Shown: positions 1 to 7,315, counted from the first letter of the stretch. The stretch: DNA of 10,991 nucleotides from Gammaproteobacteria bacterium (GCA_003454335.1 DMKK01000150.1:1-10991); one strand, 5' to 3'. Numbers and translations: made by a program. The notes: generated by a model not told the origin, from the sequence alone.

Positions 1-2208
1 ATAAGATCCTTCCAGCCAGTCGACCACTGTCAATGAGTCATTACTGTAGTCTCTGGTAGCGCTGTCCTCTTCATCACTGAACATAGATGTCACGTTTTTA
101 TAGGCCTTGTTGCGAATAATAGTATAGGAAAGATCATCTTCCACTTTCCCGCCCATTTTGACCCGAACAAAAGCCAGGTCAGGGAAGGCAGTGAGCACCA
201 GCCCATTGATCTCTGCCACCTTTTGCATAGCAAAATCTGCCTGGTGTTTTGCGCTGCCTTTTTTACTCCCACAATCGGCTTCCTGACAGCGGTTTATATA
301 ATCATCACGAGCTAATATTGGTGCCAGTTTCTTCTCCATATGCTGGAATAACTCGACCTGGGGATTATCTGTTTTATAACCGGTCACGACATCTTTGCTC
401 ATCCAGTCATCAAGGCCACCAAGATCTCTTTCCATGCCTTGACGCATGCCCCCGTACCAGCTGTCGCGAATTTGTGTTCGATGACTCGTGGGCAGGAAGG
501 AAAGATACATGTCCTCACCTTCCATACGTAGAAAATCCATATAAAGCCGTGTATTCAGCTGATGTTTTAAGTTCCCGAATACGTTAAAGCCGGCAACCAG
601 CAGGTAATGGATGCGTTCCAGCATCGGGTAGTCGATGATCCAGGCGCTTTCCGGAAAGTCACCGGCAAAACCGTTGCGCACCGAGGCGCTGTCAAAATGC
701 CGGAAGATGGTGAGTGCGGCGTTCGGGTTGGTGCCGTCTCCGTCCCAGATGTATTCCATGGCAGAAGCAATATCCTGCTCCGGCATTTTTTCGAACCAGG
801 CCTGCCTTGCATTCATATAAGTGCGCTGGTGCCTGGCATATTCATTCCAGGCCTTTTTAATGCGGAGAATATCGCCTTTCTCCGCGGGCAGTTCCAGGTA
901 CTCCGCCATCTCGTCAAGAAATTCCGGATGATTGGAGGCCAGGTCCTTGTCCGGGTCAAAAAAGACCACCCAGAACTGGTCTTCAATGACATTCAGTGCG
1001 ATCTGGCCACGGCAGACCGGTCCCTTGATGAAGCCTTCGATAATGAAGTGTGCATCATCCAGCAGAAACCGGTAGCGTGATTTGACCGGAATAGGCCTGA
1101 ATGCCAGGAATGGATTGGACGAGATATGTGGCTCGTAGGAGGGCAGTTCGGTGACGCTGTATTCCGGTGTCAGGAACAGTTCCCGGTAACGGACCATGCG
1201 TTGTGCGGATAGTTCGTAGACCATATGACTCTTGGCAACAATGCTGGAGTGATAGTTGCGCAGGCGGTAATAGAAGGGTGCTGTACCCGGATCATCAAAC
1301 GGTCGTGTGGTTGCGATCTCCTGGATCGGTTGCCCGGGTGGCGAGGAAGATCTCACCAGTCGATAAAATTCCCGTGCCGCCGTATCTTCGAAATGCAGGT
1401 GTGCCTGGAACAGGTGCTCGTATAGATAGCGGCTGGCAAGTTGCTGTTTGGCAGATGGTCCATTAAAAAATGCCTCCCAGTCTTTTATTTGCGATGTTGC
1501 TGCTGCAGAGGGCTGTGCGGCCGGTGGTGCCGGTGCGCCCTGCGCCAGCCATTGCACCAGCGTCCGGTATTCCGCATCACTCAGGTTGGGCATGGCGTAG
1601 GGCATGCCCCATGACGGGTGTTCTTTCGAGAATTTGTCGAATTCGTCCCGTTTGGGGCATACCTGGTCGCGATTGAGCCGGATATCGAGGTCTTCGGACA
1701 GCTTGCCGGTACGGGCTTGCGGGTGGAGTTGTTTCAGACGCAGCATTTGATACATCATGGATTGCTGCAGATTTTCTTCCCTGTTGTTCGCAGCTTCAGC
1801 CAGCACCGGATGGAATCCCTTTGTGCGCCATTCCGCGGTACTGTTTGCATCGATAAACAGGCGGCTGGGTGCGGCGCCCCGGATGCGTTCACCGTCATAG
1901 ACCAGTTCCTTGCTGGCGCCCCGGGCCAGGCCCTCGTATGAGGAGAATTTGAGCTGACAGGGTGCGTCCACGCAGCCATGGCAGACCACGCAGCGGCGTT
2001 CCAGTAGCGGCTTGACGCGCTCCCCGTACAGGATCGGTGCTTCCGGGGTGGTGGCCAGCAGCCCGTAATCGAGATCTACCTTTTCAGAAATCGGGGAGGG
2101 TGGCGAACTGGAGCAGGATAACAGCCCGAACCAGAGTGCCAGCAGTACGAGAAAGTGCAGACTGTGTGCATGGCCTGTCTTCATGGGGCGATTACGGGCA
2201 AATTCCAT
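1..2208 (-). CDS. cti: Fatty acid cis/trans isomerase (CTI), C-terminus cut by window edge
   Basis: Converts cis-unsaturated acyl chains of membrane phospholipids to trans without moving the double bond, in the periplasm, as a rapid response to solvent, heat or other membrane stress (known for the Pseudomonas/Vibrio family). The frame is open for 736 codons with no stop before the left edge; the family is only slightly longer, so probably a few dozen C-terminal residues are missing. Residues 1-36 give a leader with a hydrophobic core ending in LLSC, a good lipobox, so I infer a lipoprotein. A c-type haem motif CVVCH (residues 73-77, bases 1992-1978) is followed by GCVDAPCQL, the family signature. 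Other typical segments are LNRDQVCPK, PPGQPIQEIA, FIEGFIKGPVCRGQ and NDSLTVVDW near the edge. No frameshift is seen. Start: ATG at 2208 or in-frame ATG at 2184 (MKTGHAHSLHF, a more typical leader); neither has a strong ribosome site. It has no partner gene in view. Confidence 0.93.
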   Translation of the reverse strand, partial: MEFARNRPMKTGHAHSLHFLVLLALWFGLLSCSSSPPSPISEKVDLDYGLLATTPEAPILYGERVKPLLERRCVVCHGCVDAPCQLKFSSYEGLARGASKELVYDGERIRGAAPSRLFIDANSTAEWRTKGFHPVLAEAANNREENLQQSMMYQMLRLKQLHPQARTGKLSEDLDIRLNRDQVCPKRDEFDKFSKEHPSWGMPYAMPNLSDAEYRTLVQWLAQGAPAPPAAQPSAAATSQIKDWEAFFNGPSAKQQLASRYLYEHLFQAHLHFEDTAAREFYRLVRSSSPPGQPIQEIATTRPFDDPGTAPFYYRLRNYHSSIVAKSHMVYELSAQRMVRYRELFLTPEYSVTELPSYEPHISSNPFLAFRPIPVKSRYRFLLDDAHFIIEGFIKGPVCRGQIALNVIEDQFWVVFFDPDKDLASNHPEFLDEMAEYLELPAEKGDILRIKKAWNEYARHQRTYMNARQAWFEKMPEQDIASAMEYIWDGDGTNPNAALTIFRHFDSASVRNGFAGDFPESAWIIDYPMLERIHYLLVAGFNVFGNLKHQLNTRLYMDFLRMEGEDMYLSFLPTSHRTQIRDSWYGGMRQGMERDLGGLDDWMSKDVVTGYKTDNPQVELFQHMEKKLAPILARDDYINRCQEADCGSKKGSAKHQADFAMQKVAEINGLVLTAFPDLAFVRVKMGGKVEDDLSYTIIRNKAYKNVTSMFSDEEDSATRDYSNDSLTVVDWLEGSY

Positions 2209-2464
2209 AGGATGATCTTGTCTGCTCTGCGTGGGTTTTATGGCCGGTACTCTACCAGAACCATGTGCGGCTGTTGATAGTGCGATCCCAACAAAATACG
2301 TCTGCTTGTCAGCCGGGTAGAACCCTGCAGTGGCGTATACCCTTGGTGACCATCTACGGGCGTGTTGTGAAGGTTCTTGTCAGGAAGTACATGTGCACAT
2401 ACTTATAAATATGATAAATATCAGTTGGTAATATTATATTTCTCACTGTTATTCTATGCGGTGA

Positions 2465-2710
2465 CTGCGTGCTTTGGGTCTTTATGGCCTGCTGTGTAAT
2501 GTCCGGGAACGGATTGCTGACGGGTATGCAGCTGACTGCTACGCCAACGCCATGCAGGATGATCGGTTTGCCAGCAGGGTTTTCAAGCGTCCGCCAGGGT
2601 GGTCCTGTCATCACCCGGTACACCTGTTACGCCCCGCCTGGCGTGCAACGGGTAAGCATGGCGCCATCTGTGAAGCAAACGATTTCCATCTGATTGCAGT
2701 GCCAAAATAG
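2465..2710 (+). pseudogene. Possible decayed C-terminal remnant, sterol desaturase/fatty acid hydroxylase-like
   Basis: The frame is open from just after a TGA (2462-2464) to the TAG at 2708-2710, without a plausible start codon or ribosome site (only TTG at 2474). Its translation contains YGLL near the start and RVFKRPPGWS about 35 residues later, followed by LLRPAWRATG. From memory, sterol desaturase/fatty acid hydroxylase superfamily proteins end with a similar order: a YGL segment, then a PPGW segment about 40-46 residues on. The histidine clusters that carry the di-iron site in that family are absent, so if the match is real only the tail survives. This is an inference from short motifs; the frame may equally be chance open sequence. 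Confidence 0.2.
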
Positions 2711-2764
2711 TCCTGTTCGGGGTGTTTCCGGGCGAGCAGGGGAGCAGGAAGCCCCGTTTCCGGC

Positions 2765-2793
2765 TTGACCTTTATCTGGCTGGAGCATAAATT
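2765..2793 (+). promoter_or_regulatory. Sigma70-type promoter for the PilZ gene
   Basis: TTGACC (2765-2770; five of six consensus bases) is separated by exactly 17 bases from TAAATT (2788-2793; four of six). Transcription would start near 2800, leaving a leader of about 33 bases before the GTG at 2833. This is the best-formed promoter I can see in the window. Confidence 0.5.
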
Positions 2794-2832
2794 CGCGTCT
2801 GAATGTGACGCACAGACTCTTGAATCGATATC

Positions 2833-3252
2833 GTGACCCCGGTGAACCTTAACAAGGAAATACAACAGCACCTGCGCAGTGACAGGAAGTATTTGCGTGC
2901 CAAGGCAGAAATTCCGTGTGAAGTCGGACCTGCCGGTGGTGAAATGAATGCTGCCCTGATACATGACCTGTCCTGTGGTGGTGTGAAATTCAGTTGCAAC
3001 CAGCACACGATTAGCAGGATATTCCCGGATGACCAGGCCCCGCTTGGGGTGGTGCTGGATGTCTATATTGAAATTCATTTCAGGCTGGACGCGGACGACA
3101 AGCGTGCTGCAGCAATAATGACCAGTGCGAAGGTTATTCACACCGAACGACTGGCACAGGACCTGTTTCAGGTAGGTGTGCAGTTCATCGACCTCAACCA
3201 GGCGGCGACCAAAAGACTGGAAGCCTTCATCCTGACATCGCGACAGGAATAA
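2833..3252 (+). CDS. PilZ domain protein
   Basis: A 139-residue cytoplasmic protein made of one PilZ domain, the fold that binds cyclic di-GMP and passes the signal to motility, pilus, polysaccharide or biofilm machinery. Both ligand motifs are present: RxxxR at residues 18-22 (RKYLR) and [D/N]xSxxG at 45-50 (DLSCGG), the usual order and spacing, so it should be binding-competent. The rest is the expected beta-barrel and a short C-terminal helix (NQAATKRLEAFI). The start is GTG: an in-frame stop at 2821-2823 leaves only GTG 2833 or GTG 2842, and no strong Shine-Dalgarno precedes either. A well-spaced promoter lies just upstream. Having no output domain, it presumably acts by protein-protein contact; the target cannot be told from here. 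The csrA gene follows 280 bases downstream. Confidence 0.85.
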   Translation: MTPVNLNKEIQQHLRSDRKYLRAKAEIPCEVGPAGGEMNAALIHDLSCGGVKFSCNQHTISRIFPDDQAPLGVVLDVYIEIHFRLDADDKRAAAIMTSAKVIHTERLAQDLFQVGVQFIDLNQAATKRLEAFILTSRQE

Positions 3253-3532
3253 AACCGGTCACCTGCCTGTAACCCTCCTTGACGGGTACGGTTGCTCTCG
3301 CACATCCATGTGCTCCGCAACACTTGAACTATCCTGTTCATCGTCGCCTGCCCAACAAGATCGGCATGCCCTGCAGGCTCTCTCCACAGATTTTTTCGCG
3401 CTACACCTGCTATCTGACGCTGTTTGATAAAAGAATGGCGCGGGAAGATAGCCGTATTTTCCGTTTGTCTCCGCATAATTCTCAGCAGATTTCCCAGGTA
3501 GGGAAATTGTTCAAGCTATGGAGGCAAGTCTG
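3253..3532 (+). other. 280-base PilZ-csrA intergenic region and csrA leader
   Basis: The gap is long enough for csrA to have its own promoter, but I see no pair of -35/-10 boxes with good spacing. An 84-codon open frame on the plus strand (3279-3533) overlaps the csrA ribosome site and start; its sequence does not look like a conserved protein, so I read it as a chance frame. No Rho-independent terminator is evident after the PilZ gene. Confidence 0.4.
3520..3524 (+). promoter_or_regulatory. csrA ribosome binding site
   Basis: GGAGG lies eight bases before the ATG at 3533. It fixes the csrA start there rather than at the in-frame ATG at 3518, which would put the Shine-Dalgarno inside the coding region. 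CsrA proteins often bind GGA motifs at ribosome sites, so autoregulation here is possible, though I did not find a convincing set of additional GGA hairpins. Confidence 0.7.
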
Positions 3533-3715
3533 ATGTTAATTTTAACGCGAAAGATCAATGAAACGTTGATGGTAGGTGATGATGTCTCGGTGACCGTGCT
3601 GGGTATCAAGGGTGGTCAAATCCGGATTGGCATTAATGCACCACGGGAAGTTGGGGTACACCGGCAAGAGGTCTACGAAAAGATCTTGCAGGAGCGTAAA
3701 GAGGTGGAGGAGTAA
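3533..3715 (+). CDS. csrA: Carbon storage regulator CsrA/RsmA
   Basis: Small homodimeric RNA-binding protein that binds GGA motifs in the leaders of target mRNAs, mostly blocking translation, and controls carbon metabolism, motility, biofilm and virulence switches. The 60 residues match the usual 60-65 length and the full family pattern: MLILTRK at the start, GDDVSVTVLGIKG, IRIGINAPREV and VHRQEVYEKI. The RNA-contacting residues known from the family are in place: Leu4, Arg6 and Arg44. The N-terminal methionine is set by a strong GGAGG eight bases upstream. In many gammaproteobacteria the main csrA lies downstream of alaS; here it lies after a PilZ gene, so this may be an extra paralogue. It converges with the AraC-family gene, 28 bases between stop codons. 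Confidence 0.96.
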   Translation: MLILTRKINETLMVGDDVSVTVLGIKGGQIRIGINAPREVGVHRQEVYEKILQERKEVEE

Positions 3716-3743
3716 GGGGTGATAATTTGGGACGGGGGGTCCT

Positions 3744-4754
3744 TCAATCGTGTGATCTGAATTCCCCGGGGGACTTCCCCGTCCAGCGTTTAAATGCCCT
3801 GGTGAAATTGCTGGGCTCGGAAAACCCCAGCAGATAAGTAATCTCGCCAATGGTGCGCCTGGAATCCCGGATATATTGCAGGGCAAGATCCTGCTGGGTT
3901 TCACTCAATAATTCCTTGAAGTTCGTATCTTCATCCCGCAGTTTCCGTTGCAGGCTGCGCAGACTGGTATTCAATGCCTGGGCAATGTCTTCCTGGTTGG
4001 GCCTGCCATTGGGTAACTGTTCGATGATCCCTGCACGCACCTGCATGGAGAGGCTGCTGCGCTCACAACGCGCCAGGTAATCAATCACTGTCTGGTCATT
4101 TAACCGGGCCAGTTCCGGATGTGCCGTTGACAGCGGAGTGTTTACCAGTGTCGCGTCAAAACTCAAACGATGTGCCGGTGCCGCGTATTCAATGGAAGGG
4201 CCGAACATGTCTTCATAGGCAGTCTTGTCCACAGGTGCCGGGCGCTGCATGGTGACGTGAACCGGCATGACATCGGTGCCAGCGGTGATTTGACACATGC
4301 GTAGAAACATCGCCAGACCTGCATCGCTTGCTGCAAACTCAAAGTCAGGTCCGAGGTCAGGTACCTTGACGACCAGGTCTATCGTGCCAGCGCCATTTTC
4401 CAGCCGGAAATCGGGTAGCGGGTTAATCAGATGTGAAAATCTCACCAGCCGGTTAAGGGCGTCATGCAGGGTATCGCTGGCCAGCCAGGCAAATCCAAGG
4501 CCATACAATACGGCTGGCTGGAACTGTTTCGCAACGACCAGGCCAAAAGCAGGGTTGCCGGTTACCTCAAGCGCCTGCCGCCACAGTGCCATTAATTTGA
4601 TGGTGGGAATGCGGATGTTCGGGTTGTTGCTGTCCTCCATGCTGATGCCGGCAGCGGTGAGTAGCGGTGCCGGGTCATATCCCAGGCCATGCAGGGTATG
4701 CGCGATCAATGCAGCGGCGCTGCTGAGAGAGGTGATATCTTCAGGTATTTGCAT
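3744..4754 (-). CDS. AraC-family transcriptional regulator (OruR/ArgR-like, arabinose-binding-domain type)
   Basis: DNA-binding regulator of the AraC/XylS class. Residues about 1-190 fit the Arabinose_bd N-terminal domain of the OruR group, with the characteristic stretch ending in NPAFGLVVAK and the segment FGPSIEYAAPAHRLSFD. The C-terminal 84 residues carry both helix-turn-helix units: DIAQALNTSLRSLQRKL (about 256-272) and IGEITYLLGFSEPSNFTRAF (about 302-321), with the family signature FSEPSNFTRAFKRWTGKSPGEFR. The open frame extends to a TTG at 4796, but AGGGAAG (4767-4761) sits six bases before ATG 4754 and abuts ATG 4760, so I favour 4754 (336 residues). It is divergent from the gene at 4886 with about 130 bases between, a common arrangement for a regulator and its target; this is inference. 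The effector is unknown. Confidence 0.9.
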   Translation of the reverse strand: MQIPEDITSLSSAAALIAHTLHGLGYDPAPLLTAAGISMEDSNNPNIRIPTIKLMALWRQALEVTGNPAFGLVVAKQFQPAVLYGLGFAWLASDTLHDALNRLVRFSHLINPLPDFRLENGAGTIDLVVKVPDLGPDFEFAASDAGLAMFLRMCQITAGTDVMPVHVTMQRPAPVDKTAYEDMFGPSIEYAAPAHRLSFDATLVNTPLSTAHPELARLNDQTVIDYLARCERSSLSMQVRAGIIEQLPNGRPNQEDIAQALNTSLRSLQRKLRDEDTNFKELLSETQQDLALQYIRDSRRTIGEITYLLGFSEPSNFTRAFKRWTGKSPGEFRSHD

Positions 4755-4885
4755 CGCCATCTTCCCTGGTATCCAGTGACTGGTCTTTGGCACCAACTGA
4801 TTAGCAGATCATACCAATAAACAGCTACTGTCTGGCTACCGCAAAGGCAGGTCTTTACAGCCAGCGCAACCCGTACAGGAATTTT

Positions 4886-5509
4886 ATGCTTAATAACAGA
4901 ATCAATATCAGTATTTACAGCCTGGCCGTGTTGCCGGTTGACTACCTTGACCGACTTGGTGACCCGTTTGAAACGACATGCGCTGCAAAGGACATAGATT
5001 CGTCCTACCGGGGTGTTTTTTCAGACGGGATTCGGGCCTACCAGCTGACGACTTACCTGGGACTGGTGCGGGCACATTATGGCCGTGGTGTGGCCAACCA
5101 GATTGGCAATTACCAGCAGCGTTTGCTCCAGCCGGATGGCAAGGCACCGAACGCTATCACAACAGCTCTTGAACTGGTGCGCGGTGCGCTGGGGAGCAAA
5201 AGTGTGACGGCTGATACCGACCATGGCAGTATGGATATCCCGATTGAAATGAACATTGCCCTGGCACTGCTACTGGGGATGCACAGCTCACCGCATTTTT
5301 CTACCCGTCCGGAGCAGCGCGCCGAACAGGTGAGTCGCATGGGCATGGATATTGACTGGTCTCTGTCACAATGCCTGACGCATGCGCGGGAAGAAATGGA
5401 ACGGGTGTTTTCACCGTTGCTGGCCTGTATTGAATCGGGTGTGCGTGTTGATTTTGTAAATGCCTGGCTCAATGAAAGATGCCCGGTGAACAGGATCGAT
5501 CACCATTAG
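4886..5509 (+). CDS. Conserved-looking hypothetical protein, 207 residues
   Basis: I do not recognise this protein. It is 207 residues long, starts at an ATG with AGGA five bases upstream (4877-4880), and has steady codon use, so it is very probably real. There is no signal peptide or membrane helix; it looks like a soluble, mainly helical cytoplasmic protein. Segments that look well-formed are PVDYLDRLGDPFE (17-29), SDGIRAYQLTTYLGLVRAHY, MDIPIEMNIALALLLGMH, and an acidic helical part near DIDWSLSQCLTHAREEMER. No nucleotide-binding loop, metal-site cluster or known catalytic motif is visible. It is transcribed away from the AraC-family gene and converges with the transporter gene, so it forms a single-gene unit that the AraC protein may control. 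Confidence 0.75.
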   Translation: MLNNRINISIYSLAVLPVDYLDRLGDPFETTCAAKDIDSSYRGVFSDGIRAYQLTTYLGLVRAHYGRGVANQIGNYQQRLLQPDGKAPNAITTALELVRGALGSKSVTADTDHGSMDIPIEMNIALALLLGMHSSPHFSTRPEQRAEQVSRMGMDIDWSLSQCLTHAREEMERVFSPLLACIESGVRVDFVNAWLNERCPVNRIDHH

Positions 5510-5538
5510 GCATGCTCATGCGGTGTGACGAGCTGCTG

Positions 5539-6411
5539 TTACACAACAATCAAATACACGCCCAGTACCATCAAAATACCCGCGATCAGGTTTTTCCCTA
5601 TCCCGGTCTCATTGAACAACCATGCGCCATACAGCAAACCGAATAACAGGCTGGTGCGCTTTACCGCAATCATATATGCCACCTCGATATGCTCGATGGC
5701 ATAAAAGTGGGTCACCACCATCCCGGCCATGAACACACCGATTGCCAGGTGCGCCAGGGGGTGGTGACTCATGGCGCGCCAGCTCGATATATCGCGGGAT
5801 GCAAACAACACCACAGACGCAACACCAAGTACCACAAAATAGAACGGCCCGAAAAAGGCCGGGTTGGCATGCAGCAGTGCACCCTTGCTGGTGACCGAGG
5901 TCAGGCTGTAAATGGCAGCCACAATCAGCATCAGGCGTGAGCCACGCTCCTGTGTGATGGCGCGAAACGGTGCCAGGATGTTCAGTCTTGTACCGTTCTG
6001 TGCGGCCTCCATGTTCAACAGCCAGGCACCGAGCACGATCAGCAGGATTCCAGAGAAGCCGGCCCACGTGACAGTTTCTCCCAGCACTATATATCCCGTC
6101 AGTGTATTGAATACGGGTGTAAAGGCGAGGTAGGGCAGGGTCAGCGACAGGGGTGATGTGCGAATAGCCTGCATATACAACCACATGGCCAGCAGTTCCA
6201 GCGGCAAGGCTGCGACCATCCAGCCCCAGAAGACCGGCGACAGTGCCGGCCAGGGCTGCCACAATAACAGTGGCAGCAACAGCACCCCGGCTACCCCGAA
6301 CCGTACCAGGACCAGTTCCCCCGGCCGGTAATGGCTGAGATAACGCTTCGACAGGGTGTCAGCCGTGGCCAGGAAAAAGGCGGAGAGTAGTGTCAGGTTA
6401 ATCCAGTGCAT
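5539..6411 (-). CDS. EamA/DMT-superfamily transporter
   Basis: A 290-residue inner-membrane protein of the drug/metabolite transporter superfamily. It shows the usual two EamA repeats of about five hydrophobic helices each, ten in all, split by a short polar loop near the middle (AAQNGTRLNILAPFRAITQE). Family-like features include the N-terminal helix with FFLATADTLSKRYL, the end of repeat one (ITYIVLGE-type segment seen here as GYIVLGETVTWAGFSGI) and its counterpart near the C-terminus (LLYGAWLFNETGIGKNLIAGILM). These Gly-Glu or Asn-Glu signatures precede the last helix of each repeat. Length is normal. Substrate cannot be predicted; relatives export amino acids, metabolites or drugs. The ATG at 6411 follows only a weak ribosome site. 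It is divergent from the kinase-like gene, sharing a 90-base promoter region, and converges with the unknown gene ending at 5509. Confidence 0.88.
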   Translation of the reverse strand: MHWINLTLLSAFFLATADTLSKRYLSHYRPGELVLVRFGVAGVLLLPLLLWQPWPALSPVFWGWMVAALPLELLAMWLYMQAIRTSPLSLTLPYLAFTPVFNTLTGYIVLGETVTWAGFSGILLIVLGAWLLNMEAAQNGTRLNILAPFRAITQERGSRLMLIVAAIYSLTSVTSKGALLHANPAFFGPFYFVVLGVASVVLFASRDISSWRAMSHHPLAHLAIGVFMAGMVVTHFYAIEHIEVAYMIAVKRTSLLFGLLYGAWLFNETGIGKNLIAGILMVLGVYLIVV

Positions 6412-6501
6412 AGCCGGTTAGCCTACCGTAAAATGCCTGTAAAGAGAGATGTACTCGCCGTGATCCGGTAAAATGTATTTCCAACAGGTACGGGTGACAT
6501 T

Positions 6502-7218
6502 ATGAAATGCAGTGTAGAGCGCCTGATTGAGGGGCTGATTGCTGTCGAGCTCGCACAGGAGCGCAAGGCGCTTGAAGAGAAAGCAGCGCTGGCCCGCAAG
6601 GCGGGCTACGTGGTGACTGTCTCGCGTGGTTTCGGTTCACTTGGCAAGCGTATCGCCGAGGCGCTTGCTGATCGCCTGGGGGTGCGCTGTTGCGACCGCT
6701 CAATCCTTGAAGGCGTGGCGCAGCGCGCCGACGTGGATATCAAACTGGTGGAAAGGCTCGATGAGAACCTCGAGCATGTCAGTACCCTTCCATGGCGGGC
6801 CTTTTTCAAGGGCAAGTCTTTTCCCAAGGAACGTTACCTGCATCACCTGGTGAAGGTCATCCTGAATATTGCGGAGAAAGGTGGTGTCATTGTCGGCCGT
6901 GGGGCCCACCTGATACTGGGTCCCGACAGGGCTTTCCGGGTCCGCATCATTGGCAGCCTGGAGGCCTGTGCACAGCGGGTTGCCGAACGAGACCAACTCG
7001 ACATCGAGTCGGCCAGGGAACGCGTCACGATAGTCAACCGTCAGCGTGCCGACTACCTGAAACAACTCTACGGCGAAGGCATCGATGACTGCGGCGACTA
7101 TGACATCGTTATCAATACGGACCGTTTCGACGAGGAACAGACGGTCGCCCTGATTCTGCACAGCATGGCGCAGGCCGGTTATGATCTCCCCGCAGCGGTG
7201 GTATGCCCAACAACCTGA
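6502..7218 (+). CDS. Cytidylate kinase-like family protein
   Basis: A 238-residue P-loop protein of the cytidylate kinase-like group (Pfam family Cytidylate_kin2), distinct from true Cmk. The nucleotide-binding loop is SRGFGSLGKRIAEALADRLG (about 41-60), which starts with the SRxFGS form typical of this group. It continues with CCDRSILEGVA, the helix after KERYLHHLVKVILNIAE, the strand VIVGRGAHLIL and FRVRIIGSLEACAQRVAER, all as expected. The final part (DYDIVINTDRFDEEQTVALI) matches the kinase C-terminal strand and helix. Residues 1-35, before the P-loop, form a charged helix that the smallest members lack. Whether it phosphorylates CMP is unknown; the family is rarely characterised. The Shine-Dalgarno is weak. 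The TGA at 7216-7218 is also the first triplet of a palindromic repeat. Confidence 0.85.
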   Translation: MKCSVERLIEGLIAVELAQERKALEEKAALARKAGYVVTVSRGFGSLGKRIAEALADRLGVRCCDRSILEGVAQRADVDIKLVERLDENLEHVSTLPWRAFFKGKSFPKERYLHHLVKVILNIAEKGGVIVGRGAHLILGPDRAFRVRIIGSLEACAQRVAERDQLDIESARERVTIVNRQRADYLKQLYGEGIDDCGDYDIVINTDRFDEEQTVALILHSMAQAGYDLPAAVVCPTT

Positions 7219-7300
7219 CGGGTGCGCTGCGCTTTACCCATCCTGCGAAGCTTGATGGTTTCTGTAGGATGGGTGAAGGAGCGCAGCGACGCACCCATCA
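7216..7300. repeat. Palindromic repeat copy A (one arm eroded), after the kinase-like gene
   Basis: The right arm (7264-7299) is identical over 36 bases to the right arm of the copy at 10925-10960. The left arm (7220-7250 region) is recognisable but about six bases shorter, with TT in place of CCTTC and two or three bases lost in GCGTCGCTGCG. The loop starts GAAG and contains GGTTT as in the other copy. The ends are TGACGGG on the left and CCCATCA on the right. In RNA it would fold into a strong hairpin and could end or protect the kinase-like transcript; there is no T-tract, so it is not a classic Rho-independent terminator. Confidence 0.85.
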
Positions 7301-7315
7301 ATTCGATGCCACCCA

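Larger units (their letters stand above)
2209..2832. other. 624-base intergenic region between cti and the PilZ gene
   Basis: This gap lies between the divergent cti and PilZ genes. It holds an AT-rich patch at about 2400-2450, preceded by the ten-base perfect palindrome ATGTGCACAT (2391-2400). An open frame at 2465-2710 is treated separately as a possible remnant. A promoter-like sequence at 2765-2793 faces the PilZ gene. Small open frames on the minus strand (2354-2623, and one antisense to PilZ) have no ribosome site or recognisable protein character and I do not call them. I could not find a convincing promoter for cti in the 200 bases before its start. Confidence 0.6.

Noticed and set aside
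607..1080. 157-codon plus-strand open frame inside cti
   Set aside because: It is antisense to cti, whose minus-strand frame matches family segments throughout; codon-pattern shadow.
2611..3141. 176-codon open frame on the minus strand over the PilZ gene and its promoter region
   Set aside because: It is antisense to a gene with both PilZ motifs, lacks a ribosome site, and its translation shows no recognisable protein features.
5510..5538. GCATGCTCATGC between the convergent genes as a terminator
   Set aside because: A five-base stem with a two-base loop and no T-tract is too weak to call.
6429..6474. TAAAAT boxes at 6429-6434 and 6469-6474 as paired promoters for the divergent transporter and kinase-like genes
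   Set aside because: Neither has an acceptable -35 box at 16-18 bases, and the first one points the wrong way for the transporter gene.
6700..7161. 153-codon minus-strand open frame opposite the kinase-like gene
   Set aside because: Antisense shadow of a frame with clear P-loop and kinase motifs.
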